From contig NZ_VLLG01000004.1 in the NCBI RefSeq assembly GCF_007830125.1, forward strand, positions 310,001-374,000: a DNA stretch of 64,000 nucleotides, read 5' to 3'. Under the pieces are notes generated by a model. It searched no databases. It was not told the DNA's origin and worked only from the letters and a program-made list of their open reading frames with translations. Numbering within the stretch: position 1 is the stretch's first letter; each line of letters begins with the position of its first letter. This stretch comes from Chitinophaga japonensis (lineage in GTDB: Bacteria > Bacteroidota > Bacteroidia > Chitinophagales > Chitinophagaceae). Of the stretch, positions 50,923-58,634 are shown in pieces. The position numbers and the translations under genes are program-made.

Positions 50923-50958
50923 GTATTCGTCGCAAATATAGTCTGTATTCGTTGTAAA
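50923..50958 (+). promoter_or_regulatory. Two 14-bp direct repeats upstream of the MarR-type gene
   Basis: GTATTCGTCGCAAA (50923-50936) and GTATTCGTTGTAAA (50945-50958) are spaced exactly 22 bp start to start, two helical turns, so proteins bound there would sit on the same DNA face. They lie 52-87 bp upstream of the MarR ATG at 51010 and also upstream of the divergent small frames. A binding site for the MarR-type protein or another dimer is likely; the binder is inferred. Confidence 0.55.
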
Positions 50959-51009
50959 AACAATGCTCCTGGAATATTTTTTATTAATTTGCTCTATATC
51001 CGTAGCAAT

Positions 51010-51648
51010 ATGAACAAAACAGTTACGCTAGTGAATGCCTGGGCTGCCTATGAAGAGAAATACCCGGATGGCAGCATCACCGATTTCTGCCGCTATCACC
51101 TGCTGCGGGAAAAGCAGGAGGAACCGGTAAATACGGCAGCGCAAACCGGCGGGCTGCAGCCCCTGAAGCCGGAAGGCTTACTGCTCAAGACCATGGGCCG
51201 CATTGTAAGGCTGCACCAGCTCTATGCCCGCATTGCGCTGGAAGGCACCGGCATCAGCCAGTTCGAGGAGTTTGCCCTCCTGAATACGATTACCCGGTTG
51301 AAGGATCCCCGCAAGTCGGATGTGATCTATGCCACCATTTATGAAATGTCTACCGGCACGGACCTGCTGAACCGCCTGCGCAAAAGCGGCTATATCACGG
51401 AAGTGACGGACCCGGCAGACCGGCGCTCCAAACGGGTGAAGATCACGGCCGCCGGCGAAAAGGTGTTGCAGGCTGCCGTAAAGCGCCTCAGCCAGATGGT
51501 CACCATGATGCTGCACGATATGGACCTGGACGATGTGCTGTTATGCGTACAACTGCTGAAGCACCTGGAAATAAAGTTTTCCGCGCGCTGGCCGGAGGAC
51601 AAGGGCCGCACCTTTGACGAGATATACACCAGCGTAATGTCCGAATAA
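51010..51648 (+). CDS. MarR-family transcriptional regulator
   Basis: From ATG 51010 (MNKTVTLVNAWAAYEEKYPDGSITDFCRYHLL) the protein has 212 residues. The N-terminal extension of about 65 residues precedes the winged helix (about 85-160: ALLNTITRLKDPRKSDVIYATIYEMSTGTDLLNRLRKSGYITEVTDPADRRSKRVKIT). The DPADRRSKRVKI wing is diagnostic of MarR. The ligand is unknown. The upstream region holds 22-bp spaced direct repeats, suggesting autoregulation. The neighbouring gene on the right is a convergent lipoprotein. Confidence 0.92.
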   Translation: MNKTVTLVNAWAAYEEKYPDGSITDFCRYHLLREKQEEPVNTAAQTGGLQPLKPEGLLLKTMGRIVRLHQLYARIALEGTGISQFEEFALLNTITRLKDPRKSDVIYATIYEMSTGTDLLNRLRKSGYITEVTDPADRRSKRVKITAAGEKVLQAAVKRLSQMVTMMLHDMDLDDVLLCVQLLKHLEIKFSARWPEDKGRTFDEIYTSVMSE

Positions 51649-51771
51649 AATGAAAAGGCCCCGGCAGGAATGCCAGGGCTATGTCCTACTACATGCTTGT
51701 ATTCAAAGTGCTTAAGCACTAAACCTAAAGTAATCCTACAAGCTACCCATTATTAGCTTTTTCAACATCTT

Positions 51772-52098
51772 CTAAGGTCTCCTGTACCGCGCAGAATCCC
51801 CGGGAAGGGTATCATGCGGCGGATAGGGAACGGTGTCATGCGGCAAGGTATCATGTGGCGGATGAGGAACCGTGTCATGCGGCGGATAGGGAATGGTGTC
51901 GTGTGGCACCGTATCGTGCGGGCATGAGTCCGGTGGCAGCGTGTCGTGCGGGGGCCGGATGGTGTCATGCCCTGTACTGTCATACAGGGCGCCGAAGGCT
52001 TCCTGGCCGGCTTGCTGCAAAGTGTTCTCTTTCCTGCACGCGGTGGCTGCGATAATGAACCCGCCCGTGAGCATCAGTAATACATGAAGTTTGTGCAT
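51772..52098 (-). CDS. Lipoprotein with PHDT tandem repeats
   Basis: From the ATG at 52098 (MHKLHVLLMLTGGFIIAATAC) this is a 108-residue lipoprotein with C21 as lipidation site. After a short spacer it contains eight HDT units with variable linkers (HDTIRP, HDTLPP, HDTVP, HDTIPYPP and similar), rich in Pro, His and Asp, so probably extended and possibly metal-binding. The corresponding DNA is a set of imperfect direct repeats prone to expansion or contraction. It lies 71 bp downstream of the barrel/anti-sigma-like gene on the same strand and is probably in its operon. No family is recognised. Confidence 0.7.
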   Translation of the reverse strand: MHKLHVLLMLTGGFIIAATACRKENTLQQAGQEAFGALYDSTGHDTIRPPHDTLPPDSCPHDTVPHDTIPYPPHDTVPHPPHDTLPHDTVPYPPHDTLPGDSARYRRP

Positions 52099-52169
52099 AA
52101 GATAAAATGGTTTATATCTCTGTAAGACAGGCACAAAGCGCAGAAAGGTTGGGTGGCGCCGGTAATTAT

Positions 52170-53678
52170 TTAACGGCCCAGCGGAATACGCAGGTACAGT
52201 TCCAGCAGGCTGTTGTCCTGCACCGCCCTGGCCGGGCCTTTAAATCCGTCATCTCCCCCGGACCGGAGCAGGGCTGCGCGATAGCGGATGCCAGCCTGGA
52301 TACGGGGCCTTAGCTGGTAGGCGGCATCCACACTCCAGTTCAGTTGGTGAATGCCTAGCAGGCGCCCGCTGTTGAAGGCCGGCGTGCTGAATTCCGTTTG
52401 CAGGTTCAGGGAATCCACGGTTACGGCGCCGCCGCTGGTAATAGCGCTGTCCTTTCTACCACCGGGCAGCGCGCCACTGTATACCAGGCCGGTACGCAGG
52501 GTTACCCGTGGCGTGGTATAGGCCAGGTGAATGCCGGCGGCTCCGCTGAAAATCCGTTGCAGGGTATAGGGCGTGGTGAGGGTATCTTTCCTGTAAAGCG
52601 TGATATTATTGCCCATGGAGTCTACCCGGGTATTGCGCACTGCCTGGTGCTCAAAATACCTGTCGTACCCGGTAATGAAGCCCGCATTTACCTCCGACTG
52701 CAGGCTCCAGTGCTTCCCCAGGGGGAAAGTGTACAGTAGCCCGGCCTGGATGCCATAGGCGCCGTTGAAGGGGTACAACAGCCCGGCCTGCAGGGCCCAG
52801 CGCCGGGAACCTTGCTTGCTGCCCGGCGGCGCGGTGGACAGTGGTAGCGGTACCTGGCGGCGGTGGCTATCCGCCGCTAATGCCGGCGTTTGCAAGGCAT
52901 ATAAATTAATAGTAGGCAGAGCTTGTAAATGATTGTTATTCACGGGAGTTGGCGGGTGCGCCCCTGCCCTGCCGCCTGTTGCCGCCCTCCCTTGTGTATG
53001 GACCGGTAGCCGGGCGCCAGGCAATTGCTGCCGGCCGGCTGGCGAGGGTATCGGTGTATCATCAAGTGGGTTGGCAGGGTTTGTTTCAGCGCCATTGCCG
53101 GAGCTAAGCGGCTGGGATATGTTTCCGCGGGCAGATGGATGAAAGGCCGTGCGGCCGGCTACAGGATGCTTAGCTCCTGTACCAGGCAGCCCGGCGGGGC
53201 CGGGGGCTTGCTGCCCCGCCCCGTTTGTGGCAGTGAACGGGGGAAGCTGCGCGGGCATACCGTTATTGGCAGTCCCGGTCCCGCTGGCGGCCCTTGCCGG
53301 CAGCCGGGCCTGCAGGGTGTCCTGCCCGCCGGCAGTCAGGCTGCCCGGCGTAGCAGCAGTGGCGGCAGGGCCTGCAAATACAGTTGCGGTATCTGCAGGT
53401 GTGGGCTGCTGCGCGGTATGATTGCTTGCCTGCCATATAAACCAGGTAGTGAGCGCGCAGGTGGCCGCCCCCAGGGATATGAGCAAGGGGGCGCGGCGCG
53501 GGAGGAACCGGCGCAAGGGCTGGCGGCGTGCGGGCTGCGTATCCGTTCCCTGCTCCTTATCCAGCATGGCGGCCATACGGGCCCAGGCCTGCTGCTTCAG
53601 CTCCTGCCCGGCATCTGGGGCGGGTTGCTGCGCGGCCTTTTTCAGCCAATCCCCGATATGTAAGTGCTTGTCATCCAT
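52170..53678 (-). CDS. Anti-sigma-like inner-membrane protein fused to an outer-membrane-barrel-like domain
   Basis: The 502-residue protein has a cytoplasmic N terminus (about 1-65: MDDKHLHIGDWLKKAAQQPAPDAGQELKQQAWARM, similar to short anti-sigma heads) and one transmembrane helix (about 68-88, LLISLGAATCALTTWFIWQAS). A Pro/Ala/Gly/Thr-rich linker of about 170 residues follows. The C-terminal domain (about 285-502: RRWALQAGLLYPFNGAYGIQAGLLYTFPLGKHWSLQSEVNAGF, ending LLELYLRIPLGR) has strand patterns of outer-membrane proteins. It overlaps the ECF sigma gene by 8 bp, so it is the presumptive partner of that sigma factor. An envelope-spanning sensor is an inference. Confidence 0.75.
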   Translation of the reverse strand: MDDKHLHIGDWLKKAAQQPAPDAGQELKQQAWARMAAMLDKEQGTDTQPARRQPLRRFLPRRAPLLISLGAATCALTTWFIWQASNHTAQQPTPADTATVFAGPAATAATPGSLTAGGQDTLQARLPARAASGTGTANNGMPAQLPPFTATNGAGQQAPGPAGLPGTGAKHPVAGRTAFHPSARGNISQPLSSGNGAETNPANPLDDTPIPSPAGRQQLPGARLPVHTQGRAATGGRAGAHPPTPVNNNHLQALPTINLYALQTPALAADSHRRQVPLPLSTAPPGSKQGSRRWALQAGLLYPFNGAYGIQAGLLYTFPLGKHWSLQSEVNAGFITGYDRYFEHQAVRNTRVDSMGNNITLYRKDTLTTPYTLQRIFSGAAGIHLAYTTPRVTLRTGLVYSGALPGGRKDSAITSGGAVTVDSLNLQTEFSTPAFNSGRLLGIHQLNWSVDAAYQLRPRIQAGIRYRAALLRSGGDDGFKGPARAVQDNSLLELYLRIPLGR

Positions 53679-54237
53679 GCAGTGCGCTCACGTGTGTTTT
53701 TAATATCCTTTTACCTTCAGCTACATGCCATTTGGAGGTGCCGGTGCTGATATGCAGCAGGGCGGCGATCTCCTTGTGGGAATAGCCTTCTATTATAAAC
53801 AGGTTGATCACCACCCGGGTCACCGGCGGCAGCCGCTGCAGCACCAGCAGCAAGTCCTTGTATCCCAGTTGGTCAGGATCGTTGGCATGTAATAAATGTT
53901 CAGGTATCTCCGCTGTTGATTGCTCTTTCGTTTGCCCCTGCCCGTGCCGGAAGTAGTCGGCCACGGCATGCACCATGATCCGGCGCAGCCAGCCCTCGAA
54001 GCTGCCGGCATGGCGATAGTCCCCTATTTTTTTGAATGCCCGCAGGAAGCCGTTGTTCAGTATATCGATCGCCTGGTCCCTGTCGGCCGTATACCGCCGG
54101 ACCATAGCCAGCATGCTGTCAAAAAAAAAGGAATACAGCCGTTCCTGGCTCAAACGGTCATTCCTGCAGCAGCCTTCCAGGATCTGGTCCAGGTCGCCGC
54201 AGGAGTTATTATAATTGCTATGTTCAGATAAGGTCAG
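53671..54237 (-). CDS. ECF RNA polymerase sigma factor with no normal start codon
   Basis: The sigma70 region 2 (LYSFFFDSMLAMVRRYTADRDQAIDILNNGFLRAFKKI) and region 4 (LQRLPPVTRVVINLFIIEGYSHKEIAALLHISTGTSKWHVAEGKRILK) are clear. The first available start, TTG at 54153, falls inside the conserved N-terminal helix, because the upstream frame reads DQILEGCCRNDRLSQERLY, which is typical of this family. No ATG, GTG or TTG exists upstream in frame before the stop; CTG at 54237 or another unusual codon is the only candidate start. A GAAGTAG-type heptad element begins four bases upstream at 54241, suggesting the start was rewritten. It overlaps the membrane partner gene by 8 bp. Confidence 0.8.
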   Translation of the reverse strand: MTLSEHSNYNNSCGDLDQILEGCCRNDRLSQERLYSFFFDSMLAMVRRYTADRDQAIDILNNGFLRAFKKIGDYRHAGSFEGWLRRIMVHAVADYFRHGQGQTKEQSTAEIPEHLLHANDPDQLGYKDLLLVLQRLPPVTRVVINLFIIEGYSHKEIAALLHISTGTSKWHVAEGKRILKTHVSALHG

Positions 54238-54240
54238 GAT

Positions 54241-54379
54241 GAAGTAAAGAAGTAAGAATTATGGAATAGGATACTGGAAGTATGCCTCATGAAATACAAA
54301 ATATAGTCTATGATACTGATTTCCTGTTTCATTCATCATACGTTCTACATCATACTTCATACCTCCTACTTCCGGCTTC
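54241..54379. repeat. Heptad-repeat palindrome, GAAGTAG type (long, degenerate copy)
   Basis: The left arm has about seven 7-bp units of GAAGTAG type from 54241 to 54297. The right arm has nine complementary units (CTACTTC/ATACTTC-like) from 54317 to 54379. Units keep the leading G and trailing C in phase even where other positions have drifted. It separates the sigma-factor operon from the GT-C-like gene, both on the minus strand. It is the same heptamer type as the element at 21124-21212. Confidence 0.7.
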
Positions 54380-54434
54380 TTATTATCCAGACAGTCCTGT
54401 TCTTCAAAAAGGTTGGGTATGCCGGAAAATTTTT

Positions 54435-56120
54435 TTACGGCCTCACATATACCTCGATGGTAGCATTCGTAGGACGGCGGGGCGCCAGGAACTGGTCTAC
54501 CTGCCGGTAATGCTGTTTCAGCTCGTTGCGTAAGGCAAAGGGAAAGAAATTGTTCAGGCCCGGGGCGTACTCATACAGCACCAGGTCATAATGATGCTGC
54601 CGTACCTTCTGCGTGAAGGCATCCAGTTGACGGTTGAACATGCCTACCCCCAGGTGGTACCAGAGCGGGTAGTCCTGGCCGGTTTCCAGCTTAAAGGGCA
54701 TGGCATGCGCCAGGGGGGTTAACTCGGTCATGTTCAGCACTTTAATGCTGTCCTGCTTCTCTTTTACTACCGGCATGTTCAGCAGCCGTTCCATTCCTTC
54801 TACCGTGGAAGGCGGCATGTATATTTTTTCAAACGCCGGCAGGCTGGAGAAGATCCACTGCGAGGTAGGCACATCGTGGGTAGTATCCGTATTCAGCATA
54901 AAGTTGCGGCGGGATACCACGTTCTCCTCCCCCGGCGCGGGATGCCCGGCCACGCTTTCCGTGGTGGCGGCCGGCGGAAATATGCGGGCAAATACACGGT
55001 CTATGTATTTCCAGAAAGTGCCGGACCACCATAACAGCACCAGCAGTGCGCCGGCGGTAAAGGCCTTGCGCTGCCCCAGGTCTATCTGCTGGATGGCGCT
55101 GAAGCGGGCGCATAAGAACGCGAAGGCAAAGGCATGGAAGAAAATGTTATTGTCCGGCGGCGTATAGCTGGTTACCTGGAAGAGGGCGGCTTCCGCCAGT
55201 ATGCCCAGGGTGAGCAGCGTAAACAGCATGGCGGTCTTTTGCTGCCAGAAGGCCCTGAACTGGCGCAGGGCGGGCACCAGGCTCAGTACGATCAGCAGCA
55301 GGTAGAACTTGATCCACTGGGAAGCGCCCAGTATCTCCTCTGCAAAATCGCTGACAGCCAGGCGGGAATTGTGAGGCGGCTGCCCGTGGTTGAACCAGTA
55401 GCCGAAACCGTAGCGGGTCAACGGCGCAATGAAGATCACAGCTATCAGCAGCAGGAAGCCCAGGAACAGGGGGATGTCCCACCAGCTTTTGTCGTGTATG
55501 CTGTTATACAGCAGCAGGGCCAGGCAGAGCAGCAGGGCCAGTCCGCCCCCATCCTGCTTGGTGAAGATGGACAGGAACACGAAGAGGGCGGCCAGTGCCA
55601 GGTCCAGTAACCGTACCCGGCCCTTCGGGCTGGTCATGAAGCGGAACAGGAAGGCCAGCCCCACCAGTTCATACACGATCACTGTATGATTATACCAGGG
55701 CCAGAAATTGAAAAAGGAATAAGACAGCACAAACACCAGTACCGACAAGGTACGCACGGCCGGCGCCACTTCCAGCCGCTTTAAAATAGCGCGGAAGGAA
55801 AAGCCGGCAATAATATTGATCAGTACCTGGGCTTTTACCAGGGAAATGAGCTGCGGCCCGAACAGTTTGAAGAACAGGGCCGGTATGATCCAGAAGCCGT
55901 AGCCCAGCGGCAGCCCGAAATCCTTGTAGGGCACCTGCCCGGTAGACAGGCGGTAGGCCCCCTCCCAGGAAAGGAAAATATTGACCCGGTACGGGAAAGT
56001 GGCGAACAGCGGCACCAGCGCCAGGCCGATAATGATCAGCGACTCTGCTACGGTAAAGAGACTACGTTTCTGGTAAAGGGACGACCCTGATGTCATATAT
56101 GGGGAACGTTTATGATTCAT
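54435..56120 (-). CDS. Multi-pass membrane protein, GT-C glycosyltransferase-like
   Basis: From the ATG at 56120 the protein has 561 residues with about eleven transmembrane helices in the first 390 residues, and a C-terminal periplasmic domain of about 160 residues. The first loop contains SWEGAYRLSTGQVPYKDFGLPLGYG, resembling the acidic first extracytoplasmic loop of GT-C enzymes (GT39/arabinosyltransferase-like) that use polyprenyl-phosphate sugars. It is divergent from the UbiA/DprE operon, whose product would be such a donor. A D-arabinofuranosyl- or related transferase is therefore a reasonable hypothesis, not a demonstrated function. The GT-C acidic motif (DxD/DxE type) is not clear-cut here. 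Confidence 0.6.
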   Translation of the reverse strand: MNHKRSPYMTSGSSLYQKRSLFTVAESLIIIGLALVPLFATFPYRVNIFLSWEGAYRLSTGQVPYKDFGLPLGYGFWIIPALFFKLFGPQLISLVKAQVLINIIAGFSFRAILKRLEVAPAVRTLSVLVFVLSYSFFNFWPWYNHTVIVYELVGLAFLFRFMTSPKGRVRLLDLALAALFVFLSIFTKQDGGGLALLLCLALLLYNSIHDKSWWDIPLFLGFLLLIAVIFIAPLTRYGFGYWFNHGQPPHNSRLAVSDFAEEILGASQWIKFYLLLIVLSLVPALRQFRAFWQQKTAMLFTLLTLGILAEAALFQVTSYTPPDNNIFFHAFAFAFLCARFSAIQQIDLGQRKAFTAGALLVLLWWSGTFWKYIDRVFARIFPPAATTESVAGHPAPGEENVVSRRNFMLNTDTTHDVPTSQWIFSSLPAFEKIYMPPSTVEGMERLLNMPVVKEKQDSIKVLNMTELTPLAHAMPFKLETGQDYPLWYHLGVGMFNRQLDAFTQKVRQHHYDLVLYEYAPGLNNFFPFALRNELKQHYRQVDQFLAPRRPTNATIEVYVRP

Positions 56121-56142
56121 TGAAAGGCTCAAAAATACACAT

Positions 56143-56220
56143 AAAGCTGAAAGCAAAAAGCAGAAAGCTGGTCAAAGCGAATACAAACATCCGCGCCAAT
56201 AGCTTTCAGCTTTTTACTTT
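56143..56220. repeat. Heptad-repeat palindrome, AAAGCTG type
   Basis: There are four 7-bp units of AAAGCTG/AAAGCAA type (56143-56170) and three complementary units (TAGCTTT, CAGCTTT, TTACTTT; 56200-56220) separated by 29 bases. It sits between the divergent GT-C-like and UbiA genes, immediately before the TATCTTG region ahead of the UbiA start. Heptamer sequence differs completely from the other elements while the layout is the same. Confidence 0.7.
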
Positions 56221-56260
56221 TAATCGTATCTTGCCGCGGAATCAATCACCGTTTATCCCC

Positions 56261-57148
56261 GTGCAGTATCTGAAACTACTCAGGCCCCACCATTGGGTCA
56301 AAAATCTGTTCCTGTTCATACCCCTCTTTTTTGCAGGAGAGCTATTTTCCCTGTCGGTTATACGCGAACTGATAGCGGCCTTTTTTGCGTTCAGCCTGGT
56401 AGCCAGCAGCGTGTATATTATTAATGATTATAAGGATATTGAGGCGGACCGCCGGCATCCCGTAAAGTGCAAGCGCCCCCTGGCTTCCGGCGCCGTATCC
56501 AGGCCGGCCGCGCTGGTGTTCTTTGTGCTTTGCCTGGGCATTGGCCTGGCCCTGGCCTGGTATGTAAAGCCCAAGTTCCTGTTCGTGGTGGGCATCTATT
56601 TCATCCTCAACCTGTTCTATTCCCTGGGATTGAAAAATATATCCATTCTTGATGTTATCATCCTGTCCATTGGTTTTGTGCTGCGCATCCGGGCGGGCGG
56701 CATCGCATCCGATACGGCTGTATCGTCCTGGCTGGTGGTAATGGTGTTCCTGCTGGCATTGTTTATGGCGGTGGCCAAGCGCCGGGACGATGTGCTGATC
56801 AAACACGCATCCGGGCAGGAAATGCGCAAGGCTTCCAAAGGCTATAACATGGACTTCATGAACGTAGTGCTGGCCCTGCTTTCGGCCGTGATCATCGTGT
56901 GCTACCTGATGTACACCCTGGACCCTGTCACCATCGAGCGCTTCCGGACCTACCGCCTGTATTACACGACCCTTTTTGTTATTGCCGGATTATTACGATA
57001 TTTGCAAATAACCTACGTGGACAACAACACCGGGTCCCCTACCAAAATCCTGTACAAAGACCGTTTTATCCAATTAACCATAGCCCTGTGGATCCTGAGC
57101 TTTTATGTGATCATTTATTTACCGGCAAACAAAAGTTTTTTTGACTAA
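56261..57148 (+). CDS. UbiA-family decaprenyl-phosphate phosphoribosyltransferase-like enzyme
   Basis: Read from the GTG at 56261 the protein has 295 residues, close to mycobacterial Rv3806c (302). It starts VQYLKLLRPHHWVKNLFLFIPLFFAG and has the UbiA aspartate motif in NDYKDIEADRRHPVKCKRP and a second acidic region around KRRDDVLIKHASGQEM. Members of this branch transfer 5-phosphoribose from PRPP to polyprenyl phosphate, the first step of polyprenyl-phosphoryl-arabinose synthesis. An in-frame reading from 56090 would cross the heptad palindrome and overlap the divergent gene, and is rejected. The stop overlaps the DprE1-like ATG (TAATG). Confidence 0.85.
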   Translation: MQYLKLLRPHHWVKNLFLFIPLFFAGELFSLSVIRELIAAFFAFSLVASSVYIINDYKDIEADRRHPVKCKRPLASGAVSRPAALVFFVLCLGIGLALAWYVKPKFLFVVGIYFILNLFYSLGLKNISILDVIILSIGFVLRIRAGGIASDTAVSSWLVVMVFLLALFMAVAKRRDDVLIKHASGQEMRKASKGYNMDFMNVVLALLSAVIIVCYLMYTLDPVTIERFRTYRLYYTTLFVIAGLLRYLQITYVDNNTGSPTKILYKDRFIQLTIALWILSFYVIIYLPANKSFFD

Positions 57149-58488
57149 TGCAAAAACGGTTAGCAAATTGGGGTAATTACCCTGTCGTTTCCTGTGAAGA
57201 GAGCACCTTTTCCAGGGAAGACCAGCTACAGGCGCTACTGGATACACCCTCCTCCTCCCTGATAGCCAGGGGCAACGGCCGCTGCTATGGCGACGCTTCC
57301 CTGGGAGCCCACAGTATTTCCACCCTGAAGTATGACAAGGTGCTGCACTTTGACGTAGCGGAAGGCATTTTTGAATGCCAGGCCGGCATTACGCTGGACC
57401 AGGTGCTGGACATTATTGTGCCGAAGGGCTGGTTCCTGCCGGTAACCCCCGGTACAAAATTCATTACCATCGGCGGCGCCGTAGCCTCAGACGTGCATGG
57501 CAAGAACCACCACGTGGACGGCGCCTTTTCCAATCATATTATAGATATGGAGGTGATCACCTCCCGCGGACCGCTTACCTGTTCCCCTCATACGGAAGCG
57601 GATCTCTTCTGGGCCACCTGCGGCGGCATGGGCCTTACCGGCGTAATCACCCGCGTGCGGTTCCGGCTGAAAAAGATCGCCACCTCCTACATCAAGCAGC
57701 GGCAGATAAAAGCCCGCAACCTGGAGGAAGTGATCCGCCTGTTCGAAGAATACAAGCATTACACCTACTCCGTAGCCTGGATAGATTGCCTGCAGAAGGG
57801 CGATTCCTTTGGCCGCAGCATCCTGATCGTGGGAGAGCATGCGCAGCCGGAGGACCTGTCCGGCCAGCAGCGCCAGGCCCCCCTGCAACTGCCGGAGAAG
57901 AAGAAGCTCACCGTACCGTTCAACCTGCCTTCCTTTGTGCTGAATACCCTTACGGTAAAGGCGTTTAACTGGCTGTACTATGCCAAGAACACCAAAAGGG
58001 AGATCAACAACGTGGTATCCTATGAGCCGTTCTTTTACCCGCTGGATGCGTTCCTGCACTGGAACCGCGGTTACGGAAAGGCGGGTTTTGTACAATACCA
58101 GTTTGTGCTGCCCCTGGAGCAGAAAGACGGATTGGTGGCCATCCTGCAGCGTATCAGCAGCAAAGGCTGGGGCTCTTTCCTGGCGGTGCTGAAGGTGTTC
58201 GGCAAACAGGACAGCCTGATCTCCTTCCCTATGGAGGGCTATACGCTGGCGCTGGACTTCCCGGTGCGCAAAGGGCTGCTGCCCTTCCTGGATGAGCTGG
58301 ATGCCCTGGTGCTGCAGTACGGCGGCCGGCTGTACCTGTCCAAAGATGCCCGTATGAAACAGGAAGTGTTCTGGCAAAGTTATCCCCATGTACAGCGGTT
58401 TGCAGAGATTGTAAAGCAGTACAACCATACATACCGATTCAGGTCCTTACAGTCTGACAGGCTGCAATTAACAATTAATAATGAATAA
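57148..58488 (+). CDS. dprE1: Decaprenylphosphoryl-beta-D-ribose 2-oxidase (DprE1-like FAD enzyme)
   Basis: The 446-residue protein has a PCMH-type FAD domain (SSLIARGNGRCYGDAS, FITIGGAVASDVHGKNHH, GPLTCSPHTEADLFWATCGGMGLTGVI) and a C-terminal substrate domain with GYTLALDFPVRKG and GGRLYLSKDARM. It oxidises the 2'-OH of polyprenylphosphoryl ribose, which DprE2 then reduces to the arabinose form. In Mycobacterium tuberculosis the residue before VDFP is Cys387, the target of benzothiazinones; here it is Ala. The last codons and the stop lie in an AATTAAT heptad element. It is coupled to the UbiA gene upstream. Confidence 0.9.
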   Translation: MQKRLANWGNYPVVSCEESTFSREDQLQALLDTPSSSLIARGNGRCYGDASLGAHSISTLKYDKVLHFDVAEGIFECQAGITLDQVLDIIVPKGWFLPVTPGTKFITIGGAVASDVHGKNHHVDGAFSNHIIDMEVITSRGPLTCSPHTEADLFWATCGGMGLTGVITRVRFRLKKIATSYIKQRQIKARNLEEVIRLFEEYKHYTYSVAWIDCLQKGDSFGRSILIVGEHAQPEDLSGQQRQAPLQLPEKKKLTVPFNLPSFVLNTLTVKAFNWLYYAKNTKREINNVVSYEPFFYPLDAFLHWNRGYGKAGFVQYQFVLPLEQKDGLVAILQRISSKGWGSFLAVLKVFGKQDSLISFPMEGYTLALDFPVRKGLLPFLDELDALVLQYGGRLYLSKDARMKQEVFWQSYPHVQRFAEIVKQYNHTYRFRSLQSDRLQLTINNE

Positions 58489-58632
58489 TGAATAATTAAG
58501 GGGCTGAGCGCCATGCATATAAATAATTGTATCAAAGATGCCGGCACTTTATTATTAATTATCAATTATTCATTATAAGCATACCTGTTTTACAAGTATT
58601 ACTAATTCTTAATTCTTCATTATTAATTACAT
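58466..58632. repeat. Heptad-repeat palindrome, AATTAAT type (copy C, double right arm)
   Basis: The left arm has five heptads (58466-58500), which contain the last codons and stop of dprE1. Two separate right arms follow, at 58551-58578 and 58598-58632, with four to five complementary ATTATTA-type heptads each. The second ends 2 bp before the DprE2-like ATG. The element fills the whole 146-bp gap between two genes of one pathway. Confidence 0.75.
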
Positions 58633-58634
58633 AA

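Noticed and set aside
51646..51680. Hairpin after the MarR gene (GCCCCGGCA/TGCCAGGGC) as a terminator
   Set aside because: One mismatch in the stem and no T-run on either side; too weak to list.
54241..54379. Heptad elements considered as ordinary rho-independent terminators
   Set aside because: Arms of 20-60 bp made of degenerate heptamers with long loops and no consistent U-run, and some lie upstream of genes or inside a coding leader.
56090..56260. Upstream extension of the UbiA-like gene to the ATG at 56090
   Set aside because: It would overlap the divergent GT-C-like gene and translate the AAAGCTG heptad palindrome; UbiA homology begins at the GTG at 56261.
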